From positions 1,143,660-1,207,659 of the forward strand of contig NOKP01000016.1 in the NCBI GenBank assembly GCA_002682825.1: a stretch of DNA of 64,000 bases, given 5' to 3'. Position 1 is the first letter of the stretch. Each line of letters begins with the position of its first letter. The position numbers were made by a program, and so were the translations under genes. The stretch is from Neonectria sp. B-13 (taxonomy: Eukaryota; Ascomycota; Sordariomycetes; Hypocreales; Nectriaceae). The notes under the pieces were generated by a model that was not told where the DNA came from, ran no database searches, and saw only the letters and a list, made by a program, of their open reading frames with translations. Positions 12,270 to 24,248 of this stretch are shown piece by piece.

Positions 12270-13952
12270 AAAAATAACGAATACATGAACTAACGGGCAG
12301 TGTATAATGTAGCAGGGGCAGCGAAAAAAAAGATGGAAGAAGTGGATATTGGTCTCTCGAGCCGCGGAAGACGCGACCTCTTTTTTGCTTTTACCCATAC
12401 GCACGATATCAGCTTTCAGAACGGCGGAATTTCTTTGGTGTTTGTCTTTTCCCTTAGATACGGTTAGGGCCCGTGTGGGCGTACAAAACAATTCAGACTA
12501 ATATTGTCTCTCTCAATGGATGCGCACTTTTTCTCACTTCTTCTCGACTGGTCCCCTCACTCGACTAAGATCCCACATCACCTTCTTAATTTGGCTTCCA
12601 TTGACGTGAAGAGGTCGCTACAGTCGGCCGGATGGTTACATCAGACCGAGATGCTTTTGGTATACTACGTACATGAAGCCCGATCGGGAAGATATCGGCT
12701 CATGGCAGGGTCGTGATGCCGGTGAGCTCCGGCGTATCCAATCCGTCAACGGACAGGGAGCGCTTCCGCTCATGACACCTGACAGCGGCCGTGATTGACG
12801 CCTGTTTCAGCCATAGCTGTGGAATACGGTACCACGGTACAATATGAAGCGCATGCAGATAACCGGAGGCGGGTGAGAGACGCAGGGAATGGGGTAATAA
12901 AGCTGTGAGCGCTGAACTTAGATGCGTCATGTAGGCAGGGCATATCGACGGCCAGAACAACACGCCGAGTCGTCTAGACTCCAAGCTACAAGAACCCAAG
13001 GCGTTCCGGCCCAAGGCTCCAGGTACTTCGTACCTTACCTCCATTACACCGCGACATAGTAAGTATACGTACTTCGCGCGCACACACACACAAGTTAACG
13101 GGATTCACAGGGAATTTTTGATGCCATGGTGGTGGTGTGCTAGGCCGAAACAAGTGGCTCGCCGATGTCGCCCAGCCAATGTTGGGCGTCGAGAGTCGTC
13201 ATCTCGCAGACCGAGGCATGAGAATGGATCTGATGGTGCAAGAGACTGGGATTGTCGCCTCTAGCGCGTTTTGCAGGAGGGGTCCCTCATGTTCATGCAA
13301 AATTGAGAAATTAATTGGTTGAGTGGTGGTTTGGTGAGTGAATGACTGATTGATAAAAATATAAAGCTAGTGCCACACGGTTCGCCTCGGGGTTATGCTA
13401 GGCTCCGGGTGTTTTTCTTGAATATTACCGCGGGAATATTTCTTCATTTATCCAGAATGCCTGTGTACTAACTTATGCATAACGTGTCTGTTCCTTAATA
13501 AGCGAACTGGGGGGGGGTTAATTACCTCACAATGCAGGCAGGAGCCAGCTAGAATTATATGACCTCTACCAGCAGGTCTTGAGGTTCTAGCTGTCGTTGG
13601 AAAGATACATCTGCGCAATAACTACTCCGTGATGAAGTAATGTATGAAGCAACCGGCATAACAGTGGTCTGTGGACGGATGCTAGGTGCTATTTCTTAGT
13701 ACAGTCCGTCCTCATTTAGGCCATTCTCTCATCCCTGGAACTCCCTGGACGAATCCCTGGAGCGCTGGGGCGACCGGGCAGCAGGCGGCCTTTCTCCATC
13801 ACGCACGTATCATAGTTCCAGATCTGCCTTACCTTACTCCATGTTGCCGCTACCCCCAGCGTAAGCCAGACTGCGGTCGTACGAACAACCTTCCGGCAGG
13901 CAAAGAACGCTACGCATACGTAAACGTAAACGTATTCGAGTGGAACGGGACG
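12270..13952. other. Intergenic, sidA 3' side to Zn2Cys6 gene
   Basis: About 1.7 kb with only short, unconvincing frames. It holds the sidA 3' end, an AT-richer stretch near 13.3-13.7 kb with a G9 run, and the promoter of the next gene. No RNA gene or repeat of note was recognised. Confidence 0.6.
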
Positions 13953-16617
13953 ATGCTGCGGCTCGACGGCGATGACTCCGGCCGCCAGCCGCCTCACCCG
14001 CAACGGCTGCCCGTCAACCCGCGTCGTCACAAGGTGGCTCCAGAACGGCGGAAACGCGTTGCGACAGCGTAAGTCAGAGTTTTTCTTCTTAAGTCTTGTT
14101 GATGAGAGTCTGGAATCTGGGGACTCCTGAGGTTTAGTGAGCTGTAAAAAGAAAAAGAGAAACCACTTTATACGTCGTTGTGTTGTTTGTATCTAACACG
14201 GTTTTAAAACTCTCAAGATGCAACGCCTGCAACGTCCGCCGCGTCAAGTGCTCGGGCGACCACCCATGTCGTCAGTGCCGGTCCTCGTCGCGCGACTGCG
14301 TCTATCCCGTGGCCGTGGAGAAGGTCTCGGTCGCGCGCGCCGAGCTAGACGACCTGCGCCGCAAAGTCGACGTCCTGGAGAGGGCGCTGCGGGATACTGT
14401 ACCCGACGCCGCGAGGCGCCACCAGCTGGTTGCTCTGCTTGCGCGCGATGGAGAGAGTGCGGCGGCGAGTGCGGCTGGAGATGCGGCGACGACGGCCACG
14501 GGGCCTTCGTCCGCTGGGACGCCGTCTGCTGAGCGGTCGTATCCAGGCACGCCGTCTGCTGAGCGGTCGTATCCAGGCACGCCGTCCGCTGTTGAAGCCG
14601 GGATGGTCCCTCACCCAGATCATCACCAGAGTCAACATCTGCAGTCAGAGTCTCAGTCTCACCACTCTCAACCTCAGCTTCATTCCCAGTCCCCATCTCA
14701 GCCTCATTCCCAATCACTATCGCAGCTTCAGTCACACCCCTCTCGGCCCAGAGCAGCCGACGACCATCACCGCGAGGAGGAGCAAGCATCAACCGAGGGC
14801 CGGCTTCTCCACGATCCCGATGGCCACGCCCGCTTCCTCGGCGAGACCAGCGGCGCCACATTTCTTGACTATCTCAAGGAATTCATGAGTACCGTCTTCC
14901 ACCTGGCTTACCACGACAGCCACCCGGGCGTCGACGGAACCGCCTTCTTGTCCAGCCTGGGCAGATATCAGACATACGACTCCCGCCCGTTGCACGAGCG
15001 CCATGTCGACCCGCTGTGGTTGCCCTCGCGCCACGGCATGCTGGCCATGCTCAGCGAGCTGCGATGCTTCATCCAAGACGGCAACGGGAACTGGCCCGGC
15101 GGAGGCATCTACTGGTGGGGACAGATGTCGTCCGTCCCGGGCCTGCCATCCATGGAATCGGAACCCCACGCCGTCCGTCGCGATGCATGTCGCCATCTCG
15201 CCTTCTATCATACAGCCTTTGCCGTGGCCTCTCAGGTTTCTACCACGCCGGCCCAAGCCCCCGAGCCACAGACGGGCTTGAGCGAAGACTACTTCAGCCG
15301 AGCTTGTCTGCTCTTGGGCAATCCGCTCGACATCACCCGCTTCACCATCAACGACGTGGCGGCATTGGCGCTGATGGGCTTCTACTTGATCGAGATGAAT
15401 AGACGGGACGCCGCCTACATGTACGTCAGCAATGCCATGCACATCAGCATCATGCACGGTGCCCACCGAGGGTGGGTTGACGAGAGCGGCAAGAGAGTCT
15501 TCTGGACACTCTATGTACTCGATCGTTGGTTGAGCTGCTTGATGGGCAGACCGCCCACCATTATGGACGACGCCATTCGTCTTCCCCTGCCTTGCGATGC
15601 CCCGTAAGTTCGCTAAGACGGTGTGTCCTTCATGTAGCAACATCCACATGCTAACCGTATCGCGTAGCTCTATGCCTCCAGCCGCCGGGTTGAGGGCACA
15701 TGTTGAACTCTCTCGTATCTCGGGTCACATTGTGTGCAACACGTATCGCGTGTCCCCCTGGGAGAACAAGACGGGGGGGTCGGTGAGGTACGTCGAAGAC
15801 GCCATCAGGATGCTAGACCAGTGGCTGGAAGGTCTACCTCCGATCCTCCAACTCTCCGGCGATGGTCTCAGTGATGACCCCGCGTGCTGCTTGTTGCATA
15901 TGGGATACAATCAGGTAAGTTCGACACCGTTTCCTCACAGAATTCATGACCCGTCCCAGAATCTACGATTAAATCTGCTCCTTCTAGCTCATCATACTCA
16001 CCATCCGCCCCGTCTTCTTCGCCGCTGTTAAGAAGACATTTGCAGAGCGGTTGGTAACTCGCCAATCATCGTTAAACTCGCACCCCCAGCTCTCCCACCT
16101 GAGGCGATGTGTTGTCGCTGCAGAACGCAACATCCGTCTCGCGCGCCACATTCTGGCCCTCAACCATCCCAGGAAGCTGCTCCAGGCAGGCCTGCACTTC
16201 ATCTTCAACGCGGCCATCTGCCTGATGCTGCAGCAGTTGATTTACATGAAGGATGTGGCTCCCAAGGACCCCCATGCACGGGATCACGATCTCGAGTTTG
16301 TGATTGCTAGGTTCGAGGAGGAGAGCCGCGTGGGAAGCAACTACGGCAGAGACTGCGCAGCCGTCCTCCGGGACTTGCGGGTCCTCGTCCAACGTCTTCG
16401 GGCACCCGTGGATCAAAGTCTGGAGAGTGCCCGGCCGAGCGAGTCAACTGCGCACGCCGCATCTGAGGCGATGGAGATGAATCATCCGTGGCCGCAGAAG
16501 ATTGGCTCCGAGGCTCTGCAACATCCAATTCATGTCGAACAGGGACATACGCTGTATGAGGAGTTGGTCTCTTGGATTGACGACGATTGGCAACCATATG
16601 GGGCGTATTTGATATGA
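13953..16617 (+). CDS. Zn2Cys6 fungal-specific transcription factor
   Basis: Exons are 13953-14068, 14218-15603, 15668-15914 and 15988-16617, giving 792 residues. Intron 1 (149 bp) splits the codon just before the first zinc cysteine; splicing rebuilds a perfect CX2CX6CX5CX2CX6C cluster at residues 40-66 (CNACNVRRVKC...), preceded by basic residues (PERRKRVATA). A short leucine-rich linker (ELDDLRRKVDVLERAL) may form the dimer coil. Residues about 100-240 are low complexity, rich in Ser, Gln and His, with a perfect 10-residue duplication. The fungal_trans middle homology region follows (GKRVFWTLYVLDRWLSCLMG). The start at 13953 is the ATG closest to the zinc cluster. Target genes are unknown; proximity to sidA does not prove a siderophore role, as iron control usually uses GATA and bZIP factors. 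Confidence 0.88.
14521..14580 (+). repeat. Perfect 30 bp tandem duplication inside the Zn2Cys6 gene
   Basis: A 30 bp unit beginning GCCGTCTGCTGAGCGG is present twice without a mismatch, and a third copy starts at 14581 and decays. It adds ten residues (PSAERSYPGT) to the linker and keeps frame. The perfect identity suggests recent slippage. Confidence 0.95.
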
Positions 16618-16945
16618 ATGCGGTGCAGTGTTGAACTTTTCTGCTTAACTGACACAAGTAAAGCTGGAATATTTTGGGTCCCGAATTAATTGCTGTCAAT
16701 CTTAAAGAATTGTGTAAATTAAACGACTAGGTTATGCCTTAATCCCCCTAATGCCTTGGCCGTGGTCTGGCTGTACTCGAAATTGAGAAGAGTTCAAATT
16801 GGGATGTACGGATTGGTAGGGAGAGAGTGGCGGTGATGTCAGTAGGCAGTCAGGTGATGCAGCCGCCGTGGCAATAGAACCTCAGCAATCAACAACAGCA
16901 CATGCATCACTCATCACTTCATTTCCAACACTCTCACTTTACAAA
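16618..16945. other. Short intergenic region
   Basis: 328 bp between the Zn2Cys6 gene and the next plus-strand gene. It holds the 3' end of the first and the promoter and leader of the second. No other element was recognised. Confidence 0.6.
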
Positions 16946-18626
16946 ATGGCAACACGAGGGGCTTGTTCCACGTCGTTATTATTCAATCGCACTCGCGCAC
17001 CTCAGATACGCGGCTTCTCGACAACCATGTCCCATCTCAAGAGCCGCGCTGTTGCCGGCAGCTTCATCTTCAAGTTCCCCGATGACGATATCACCAAGAA
17101 ACCCCAGGTGGCGCTCTTCCGTAGGAGCGGCAAAGTTTCGACGTATCAGTCAGTGGCTGGTTTATTTTTCTTCTTTCATTTTACTTAATTCGGCCCTTTA
17201 TCTATCATTCCAGTGGTTAACGACAGTTCGCAGGCACAAATACGCGCCCGTCTCGGGCAGCGTCGAGGAGACCGACGCCAACCCACTAGCTACAGCCTGG
17301 CGGGAAATGAAGGAGGAGACTACTCTAACAGCCACGTCTTTACGCTTATTTCGACAGGGCAAGCCATACTCGTTTGTTGACGAGTCCGTGGGCAGAGAAT
17401 GGACCATCAACCCGTTCAGCTTCGTTCTCAAGTCGGAGAAAGACGGCGGCCGCGGTGAGGCAGGTATTCAAATAGACTGGGAGCACGAGGGATATGACTG
17501 GTTCTATCCCGACGCTGTCAACGAATCAGATGACTTCCAAGGCGTCCCGCGCATTCTAGAGAGCCTGAGGAGGGTCTGGTTCAATATTGATCTCGGAGAC
17601 GACGCCGGCAGGGTACTCGGTGACGGTTTAATTGCCCTGCAGCGGGACCACGAGAGTGGTGCGCATCAGTTGGCATCCAAGGGACTCGACATTTTCATCG
17701 ACGTCATCAAGAGACTTGACACGGACTCGCGAGAGGTGTGGTGGAAGAACGCAAGGTTGGCCGCATGGCACTTGTGGAAGAATGGACGGGAGAGCATGGG
17801 TGGTGCCGTGCTGAGCGTCATCGTCTCCAGCTTGGCCATTATCGAGGAGAAACTCCCGCATGGCGATTCCTCTGTGGAAGGGTCGATGGATGGCATTGTC
17901 GAGGCGCTCAAGCAATACGGCCGGCAACGACATAATACCAGCTCCCGAGTTAGCGCCTCACTTGGTGACTTCTTGGGAGCGCAGTTTCCCGGGGCTGAAA
18001 CACTCAGAATTCTCACGCTCTCGTCCAGCTCTACGATAACATCCGGTATCACGCATGCTCTGAACCACGGAAAGGCATATCTGGATATCCGAGTTCTCGA
18101 ATCGCGTCCTTTATTTGAGGGCGTCAAGATGGCGGGCGCGATAGCGTCGTTTGCCGACAGCAACTCCATCAAGACGAACATCACCGTATACACGGACGCC
18201 AGCGTGGGCACCGCTGCCAAGGATGTTGACCTCGTCCTCGTCGGGGCGGATTTAGTTGATAAGACAGGAAATGTGAGCAACAAGTCAGGTTCGTTGCCAG
18301 CAGCCCTCGTAGCCAAGCACGTCTCGCCGGGGGTCAAAGTCGTAGCGCTTTTCGACAAGGAAAAGGTGCTGCCATTCGAGCCCCCTGGCCAAGAGGAGGA
18401 TGACCCGCGCGAGGTTATTCAGACATGGGAAGAATCGGGAGACTCGATCCAGTCGAAGACAGACTCCAGTGCCCGAGTCGAGGTGAAGAACGTCTATTTA
18501 GAGTGGGTGGCTTCCAACTTGGTCGATCACTATGTGACGGAGGACGGGGCGACGACTGTGAAGGGGATTACCGAGCGGGCTGAGATGGTGCGCAAAAGAG
18601 CGGACCGGTTCTTTAATGATCTTTGA
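16946..18626 (+). CDS. Nudix hydrolase-like / eIF2B-family two-domain protein
   Basis: Exons are 16946-17148 and 17234-18626, giving 531 residues. The 85 bp intron (donor GTCAGT, acceptor CGCAG) was placed to keep the Nudix fold continuous as TYQHKYAPVSGS. Residues ~45-180 resemble a Nudix domain with a degenerate box: the REMKEET core is present but the spacing to the upstream Gly is off. Residues ~220-525 resemble the alpha/beta/delta eIF2B family and its ribose-1,5-bisphosphate isomerase / MTNA relatives, with LTLSSSSTITSG and GADLVDKTGNVSNKSGS as the sugar-phosphate-binding-type motifs. This architecture is a fungal fusion; its reaction is not known to me. The first ~27 residues (ARG/Ser-rich, RGFSTT) look like a mitochondrial presequence, and a second ATG at 17027 would remove them. 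A genuine eIF2B subunit is unlikely because of the Nudix half. Confidence 0.85.
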
Positions 18627-19970
18627 TGAAAATGGGTTGGGCAACCTGCAAAAAGCAACAACTGGCGTGACTACCCTCCTTTCTTAGTCACATCCAGGAG
18701 TCTGATAGTTGATAGAACGTTTCACCTAGGAGGCGCTAGATCAATAGTGTCAGCAGAGGTCATCAACCGATGAGGAATGCTGCGTCCGGCGGTGTTCTGG
18801 AACGCGACCTTGACGGATCGAGAACATTGTAGCTAGACTAGGCTTGAGATCGATTTTGCGTGAGAGGATGAAGAATGCCAATTTGTCGACATGGTTAGGC
18901 AGAAGACATCATATCATATCACATTGCGCGTCCCACGACCGTTAGAATGCAATGCAATGCATGCATGGCTAGGGACCTGGGGTGCGTCAGCCTTACAGCC
19001 CTACAGGGGTGGACATCAGGGAGTGTGCATCGGCACGAGGTCACGCTTCACACGTTCACACGTTCACACCTCTCACCGACGTGAACGGACGGCGTTCATG
19101 ACTCTGTCTCAAGGGTTACGACTCGGCTCAGGGATGATGACACCCATCCGAAGACTCAAGTGGACAGACCAGACCGTACCCTGTGCTTACGATGATGCCG
19201 CCCAAGACTCGAAAGCCCAAGACTAGATCCCCGCGCTAATTCCACGCTGGACCATCGCCGGGCTGAACGCAACGCCCTCGCCGTCGTCGATGCTTCCCCG
19301 AAAGCCTGTGTGCCTCGTTCCATGGCCCCGGAACTTGGAATCTGCCTTGTCTATGGCTGACGGGTGCTTGGCGGATGACACCCCCCGCAGAACCCGACAA
19401 TCCGGATGGCTAGCAAGCTGCAGCAAGTGGTGGAACTGGTGCAGGTTGTTGTTTGACAAACACACCACCTTCGTCATGTCGGGTCAGGTCAGGTCAGGTC
19501 AGCGGGCTAATTAATACCGGCGTCCCGGATTCGATTCGAGGCTTTGTTTGGGCCGCATCCACTACGGGCGCTTGCAGAGTCCAAGTTCTAAGTGCTACTT
19601 TACCCCATACACGATGATACCAAGTGTCCGCGTGCCCAATGCCCTGCTAATTAACATGACGCCCGCGGGTCGGCTTCCTCAATGGCCCCGCTTACGAGAG
19701 GAAGAAGCAGCATCTCCTACACCGACATCCTGGGAAGCCTGTCCTGCTCCTTCAAGCGAGGGCATCCGAAGGAAGGCAGCAGAGCGTCTCTGCCTGGGAT
19801 GGGATTCGTCCGAGTAGATGGACCGGATACAAAACAGCGTCACTGGCTGGGCCATACCGGGCCTTGACAACGAGACCTATCCAACGTTTATGTTTTAACT
19901 CTTGCTCGCGAGAGACAATCAAGCCTTCTGTTTGTTCTAGATACAACAGCCCTCACCGACTGAGATCGCC
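18627..19970. other. Intergenic region upstream of the MFS permease
   Basis: About 1.3 kb without a credible gene. A perfect GGTCA x4 repeat lies at 19482-19501. The rest holds the 3' end of the Nudix-eIF2B gene and the promoter of the permease. Confidence 0.6.
19482..19501. repeat. (GGTCA)4 short tandem repeat
   Basis: Four perfect GGTCA units, about 470 bp upstream of the permease ATG. GGTCA is also a common transcription-factor half-site, but function cannot be claimed. Confidence 0.85.
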
Positions 19971-21753
19971 ATGACCACGGCCGTGACCGACCAAGAGGCT
20001 CAAGGCTCGCTCCCCAAGGCTCCGACTGACTTGGACCTCACCCGGACTCGAGCCCTCAACCGCAAGCTAGACGTGGCCTTGCTGCCGCTTCTGTCGCTGC
20101 TCTATCTGTTCAACGGCCTGGATCGAGGCAATATTGGCAATGCCGAAACCCAAGGTATGCTCACATGCTACGTACTCGACTTCCTCTGGAATGTCTGGCT
20201 GACGACAACCAGGCTTCACTAGGGACATTGGCGCACAGCCAGACGACCTAAACGAGGCAGTCTCGCTGTTCTTTGTGACCTTCGTCCTTCTGCAGCCCCC
20301 GTCGGCCGCAGTGGGCCGCTACGTCGGTGCCCGACACTGGATCCCCATCACCATGGTAAGTTTTAGCAGAAGGGGACCCGCGATTATACGTAACAGGTTG
20401 CCTAAGACATATCTCCCAGTTTGCCTGGGGCCTTGTGACCATCGGCCAGGCGTTCATCAAGGGTCGCGGTATGTCCAATCCTTCCCAATGTCGGCTTTGC
20501 TCCGTCTAACTCGGCCTCAGGGGCACTCATCGCCACGCGGTTGCTCATCGGCGCATTTGAAGCCGGCTTCTACCCAACGGCTGTCGCATACCTGTCCTCG
20601 TTCTACACTCGCTTCGATCTCTGCGTGAGGCTCGCCCTCTTCTATGGCCAGTACGCCATCGCCGGTGCCTTTTCCGGCTCCATCGGTGCGTTTTTGCCTC
20701 CAGGGTTTCCCCTGTTCATCCCCCCGCCCCTGAACTGACCAGCCTGAGCAGCGTACGGCGTCTTCCACCTCCACAGCGGGCCGCTCAAGAGCTGGCAGTA
20801 CCTGTTCATCATTGAGGGCGGTCTGACGTGCGTCTTCGCCATCGTCGCCTGGGTCTGGCTCCCCGCCGGGCCCGGCACCGCTTGGTTCCTCAGCCCGGAC
20901 GAGCGGCGGTTCGCCGTGGAGCGGATGAAGCGGGACACGGCCGCCTTCGTCGAGCACGAATACGGCGAGGACGGCATGGAGAAAGACCGGCTGCGGAAGA
21001 GGGATTTCGTCGAGACGGCCAAGGACTGGAAGCTGTGGTCCGTCCTCGTGCTCAACATCTGCGCCAGCGTCCCCAGCGGCGCATTCCCGGTGTTTCTGCC
21101 TCTGGTGCTTCAGGGGTTAGGATATGAGTCCATTCTGGCCAACTTGGTGAGTTGTTTCTCTCTCTCTTTCGCCTGAGTACTTTGAAACAAGTCTAATCGC
21201 TGCATCTCCCAAGATGACCGTCCCCCCCTTCGTCTGCGGCGCCATCGGCCTCTACATCTTTGCCCTCAGCTCCGACCACCGCAAGGACCGCGGCTACCAC
21301 ATTGTCGGCGGCATCCTCGTCGCCATCCTCGGCCTGATCCTGACCGTGACCGTCCCCTCGTCCACCGGCAAGTACATCTCGCTGTGCGTCCTCCTCTCGG
21401 GCATATACGTATCCGCGCCGCTGACGGTCGCCTGGCTCAGCGGCAACACGCCCGAGCCGGGCAAGCGATCCCTGGTCCTGGGCGTCAACGGCTTCGGCAA
21501 CCTGGGCGGCATCATCGGCGCGCAGCTATACCGGCCCCGATTCGCGCCCGATTACCACCTGTCGTTCTATGTGACCATCGGTTTCCTCGTCGGAGCCGGA
21601 GTCGGTTATCTGTCGTATCGGTTCATGCTGGCGGCTGTAAACAAGCGGAAACAGGCCGTCTTAGCCGTCATGAGTGAGGCAGAGGTTGAGAATGAGCGGC
21701 TAGACAAGCGGAGATATGCGGATAAGAAGTTGACATTCATGTACGGGCTGTAA
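19971..21753 (+). CDS. MFS permease, anion:cation symporter (allantoate/Dal5-like) family
   Basis: Six exons: 19971-20154, 20213-20355, 20420-20468, 20521-20685, 20752-21146 and 21214-21753, giving 491 residues; five introns of 52-67 bp all have GT-AG ends and keep frame. The protein is a polytopic plasma-membrane-type carrier. TM1 begins in the family signature RKLDVALLPLLSLLYLFNGLDRGNIGNAE, and the central loop and GLGYESILANL...MTVPPF segment are typical of Dal5/Tna1/vitamin-H type transporters. These take up organic anions such as allantoate, nicotinate, biotin or pantothenate; the substrate cannot be read from sequence. The start at 19971 (GCCATGA context) gives a normal cytosolic N-tail. 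It ends 89 bp from the convergent WW/FF gene. No siderophore transporter (SIT/Arn, 14 TM) features are present. Confidence 0.9.
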
Positions 21754-21842
21754 GCAGGCCGGTCCGCCCCCAATTGTACATGTAGTTTATTGCCAGCCGC
21801 CCTTGGAGCAATTACAAACTTGATGAATCATGACTAGACGTA

Positions 21843-23573
21843 TCATGATGCATCCTTGGCTTCGTCCATCTGCATATTCGCCAGCTGGCTCTGCAATCCC
21901 TGTTTCCCTACCCTCATCGCCATCTCCAACTCCCTCTCTTCCTCCCTCAACCGAGCTTTGCTCGCCGCCACGCCCTTCTCACGCTGCCTCCGCTGCTCCT
22001 CCACCACGCGATTCCTCTCCTCGAGCGCCCGCTCACGCTTCTCCCGCGCCTCGCGCTGCTTCGTCCTCTCCACATCATCTTTGACGGCGTCGAGGTCCTC
22101 GGGTGGTGGGCCCAAGTTGCTGACGTAGGCCTCCACCAAGGGATCGCGCACCTTGGGGTCGAGTGATATGTAGCGAGCGTCGATGAGAACTTGGGTCGGC
22201 AGCCCGGTTGACAGTGACTTGTTGTTGAGCACGTGGATGGGCTGGGCCTTTAGTAGTGTGTGTAGATCGGATTTGAGCGTCGACTGGGGCATCTTCAGCC
22301 GGTTAATGTGCTCGCGATACGCCTTCTCGCGATCCTTGTCGGACAGATGCAAATCCTTCATGGGGGGTTCCTTCTTGTACTTGCGCTTGAACTCAGGCCA
22401 GTATAGTTTCGGCGTGGCTTTTTCTTGGAGGAAAGCCATGTAAGCGATCCGCGGGTCCTTCTTCTCCTGTCGAGCCCTCTGCTCCCTCAACTCCGCAATC
22501 TTCTCTCGCGACCACTCGTCCCAGCATTCCTTGCGCGCCTTGGTGGTTCCCAATGCTGTGTATCGCAAGTCGTCTACGATCTTGCCCTCCTCTAGAAGTT
22601 TGTCCCAGGGGCTGTAGGGGTTGATGCTGAAGTCGTTGAGAAGATCCTTGAAAAGGTACTTGGCGTCGTCTTCGGAGAAGGGTACGCCTTCGGCGCCTTC
22701 GGGCCAGTTCTCGGCGTTTCCGTCATCGTACTCCCCGGGTTCCAAGCCATAGTCCTCGCCCATCGCTTGCAGTTGCATGGCAATGTCGGCCTCCGTGAAT
22801 TCGGGCGCTTCGTCTTCTTCAGCATCGGGGTCCTCGGTTCGTTGTCGTTTGGATGGATGTCCCCCATTGTCATCATCGCCTTCTCCCTCATCATCGGTGA
22901 CCTCGACCTCCTCGTATTCACTGTCGTCATCTTGGCCGGCATCAGGAGGCCCAGACGCGGGGGCGCTGGGCAGTGAAGGACCGGGCGTTCGTTCCGGCTT
23001 CTGCGCTTCGTCCTTTTTCTCCGAGTCTCCAGCTGCCTTGCCACGGATACGGGCCTTATCAAGTTCCAAGATACCGGGCATCAACTTCTCTGGAATGCGC
23101 CAGTAGCTTGTTTTCTTCTCGGGGTTGTAGACAAATCGTCGCGAGTACTTGGTGTACACCAGGACCCATGGCTCACAGCCTGGGATAGGCTCCTTCTTCC
23201 TAGGCTTATCAACCGGCTGAGGTTTCGGTCGGCCCTCATATCCACCGCGGCCTCCTCCGCGACCTCCACTATAGCTACCGCGATTATGCTGGTCCTGGGA
23301 TTGTTGCTGAGCGGCATTGATCTGGGCCATGTAGGCATTCGCGACATTGGGGTCGGCGAGAGACGGCACAGCGCCATAGGGAGAAAATGCGGGCACTGGG
23401 GCGTACGGGTGCTGGGGCACAAGGTCGGGCTCGACTCCGGGTCGCTTGTATGTTGACTCTTTGCTCGCGGCGTGATAGTAGTATGTGTGGCCGCTCGGAG
23501 CCGTGTGCTCGCTCCATCCTGGAGGCAACGGCGCCACAGCAGCCGCGGAGGGCTTGTGGGAGGATTTGAGCAT
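21843..23573 (-). CDS. WW- and FF-domain protein (Urn1/Dre4/TCERG1-like splicing factor)
   Basis: Single exon, 576 residues. Two WW domains stand near the N-terminus: LPPGWSEHTAPSGHTYYY (~17-45) and a divergent second (PWVLVYTKYSRRFVYNP, ~135-165). Between them is an Arg-Gly-rich patch (RGGGRGGYEGR). An acidic low-complexity stretch (~190-270) leads to FF domains (~310-480), seen in DLLNDFSINPYSPWDKLL and AYMAFLQEKATPKLYWPEF, then a charged coiled tail. Proteins of this build couple RNA polymerase II or splicing factors through proline-rich and phospho-peptide contacts in the nucleus. Candidate relatives are yeast Urn1 and fission yeast Dre4; two WW plus a short FF array fits Urn1 better than the large TCERG1 or Prp40. 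Confidence 0.85.
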   Translation of the reverse strand: MLKSSHKPSAAAVAPLPPGWSEHTAPSGHTYYYHAASKESTYKRPGVEPDLVPQHPYAPVPAFSPYGAVPSLADPNVANAYMAQINAAQQQSQDQHNRGSYSGGRGGGRGGYEGRPKPQPVDKPRKKEPIPGCEPWVLVYTKYSRRFVYNPEKKTSYWRIPEKLMPGILELDKARIRGKAAGDSEKKDEAQKPERTPGPSLPSAPASGPPDAGQDDDSEYEEVEVTDDEGEGDDDNGGHPSKRQRTEDPDAEEDEAPEFTEADIAMQLQAMGEDYGLEPGEYDDGNAENWPEGAEGVPFSEDDAKYLFKDLLNDFSINPYSPWDKLLEEGKIVDDLRYTALGTTKARKECWDEWSREKIAELREQRARQEKKDPRIAYMAFLQEKATPKLYWPEFKRKYKKEPPMKDLHLSDKDREKAYREHINRLKMPQSTLKSDLHTLLKAQPIHVLNNKSLSTGLPTQVLIDARYISLDPKVRDPLVEAYVSNLGPPPEDLDAVKDDVERTKQREAREKRERALEERNRVVEEQRRQREKGVAASKARLREEERELEMAMRVGKQGLQSQLANMQMDEAKDAS

Positions 23574-24248
23574 CGCGGGTGACCACAGGCTATCGCATCG
23601 ATGTCGAATTGTGTCGGGCTTATGGTATTAGAGCAGGGAGGCGGGTTATGAAGTTGCGACTAAGGATTTTGCTGGTGTTGAGCGACGATCCTTGGTTGGT
23701 TGGTGTTGAAGTCTGGCTTAGGTAGTACAGTAGCTTAAAGAAATGACGGAGCGTAGGCCAATGGCTAGTGGGGCAGCTCGCCTACCCTATATCTTCGAAA
23801 TTCCGAGCGAACAGTATGAACTGAGTTTAGTTGTATGAGTTTGTGAGCAGATATTACGGTACAGAAATGGAAACAAGTGAAATATTAAAACTGATACATA
23901 TTTTTCCGTTACTTGTTTGTGAGCGATCAACGTAGAGGACCTCATTGCGATGTAACGCCTATCCCCCTGACATCCTCCGCTTGCGCCCTCCTATTTAGGA
24001 ACACATTTCAACTACGACCAATACCTCACTAGACTTAACTCTTCCAAGACCAACGACTTGATCACTGCCATCAACTCGCGCAAATGGCATTGCCGCAAAA
24101 CCGATGATAATCCAATACATACATCGTTGAGCCTCTCATTCGCCTCACCGTAGACAGCACCCGAGATCCCGAGACTCCTTAGCCTACTCAATGTCACGCG
24201 AGACCCCGACACTGCAAACATCATCGCATCTCCGGCCTCACCTACTCC
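23574..24248. other. Divergent promoter region, WW/FF gene and PAP2 gene
   Basis: 675 bp between the two start codons, containing both promoters. No other gene or strong motif was recognised. Confidence 0.6.

Noticed and set aside
14789..15649. 286-codon frame antisense to the Zn2Cys6 gene
   Set aside because: Same effect of codon bias; the plus-strand gene has domains and matching splice sites.
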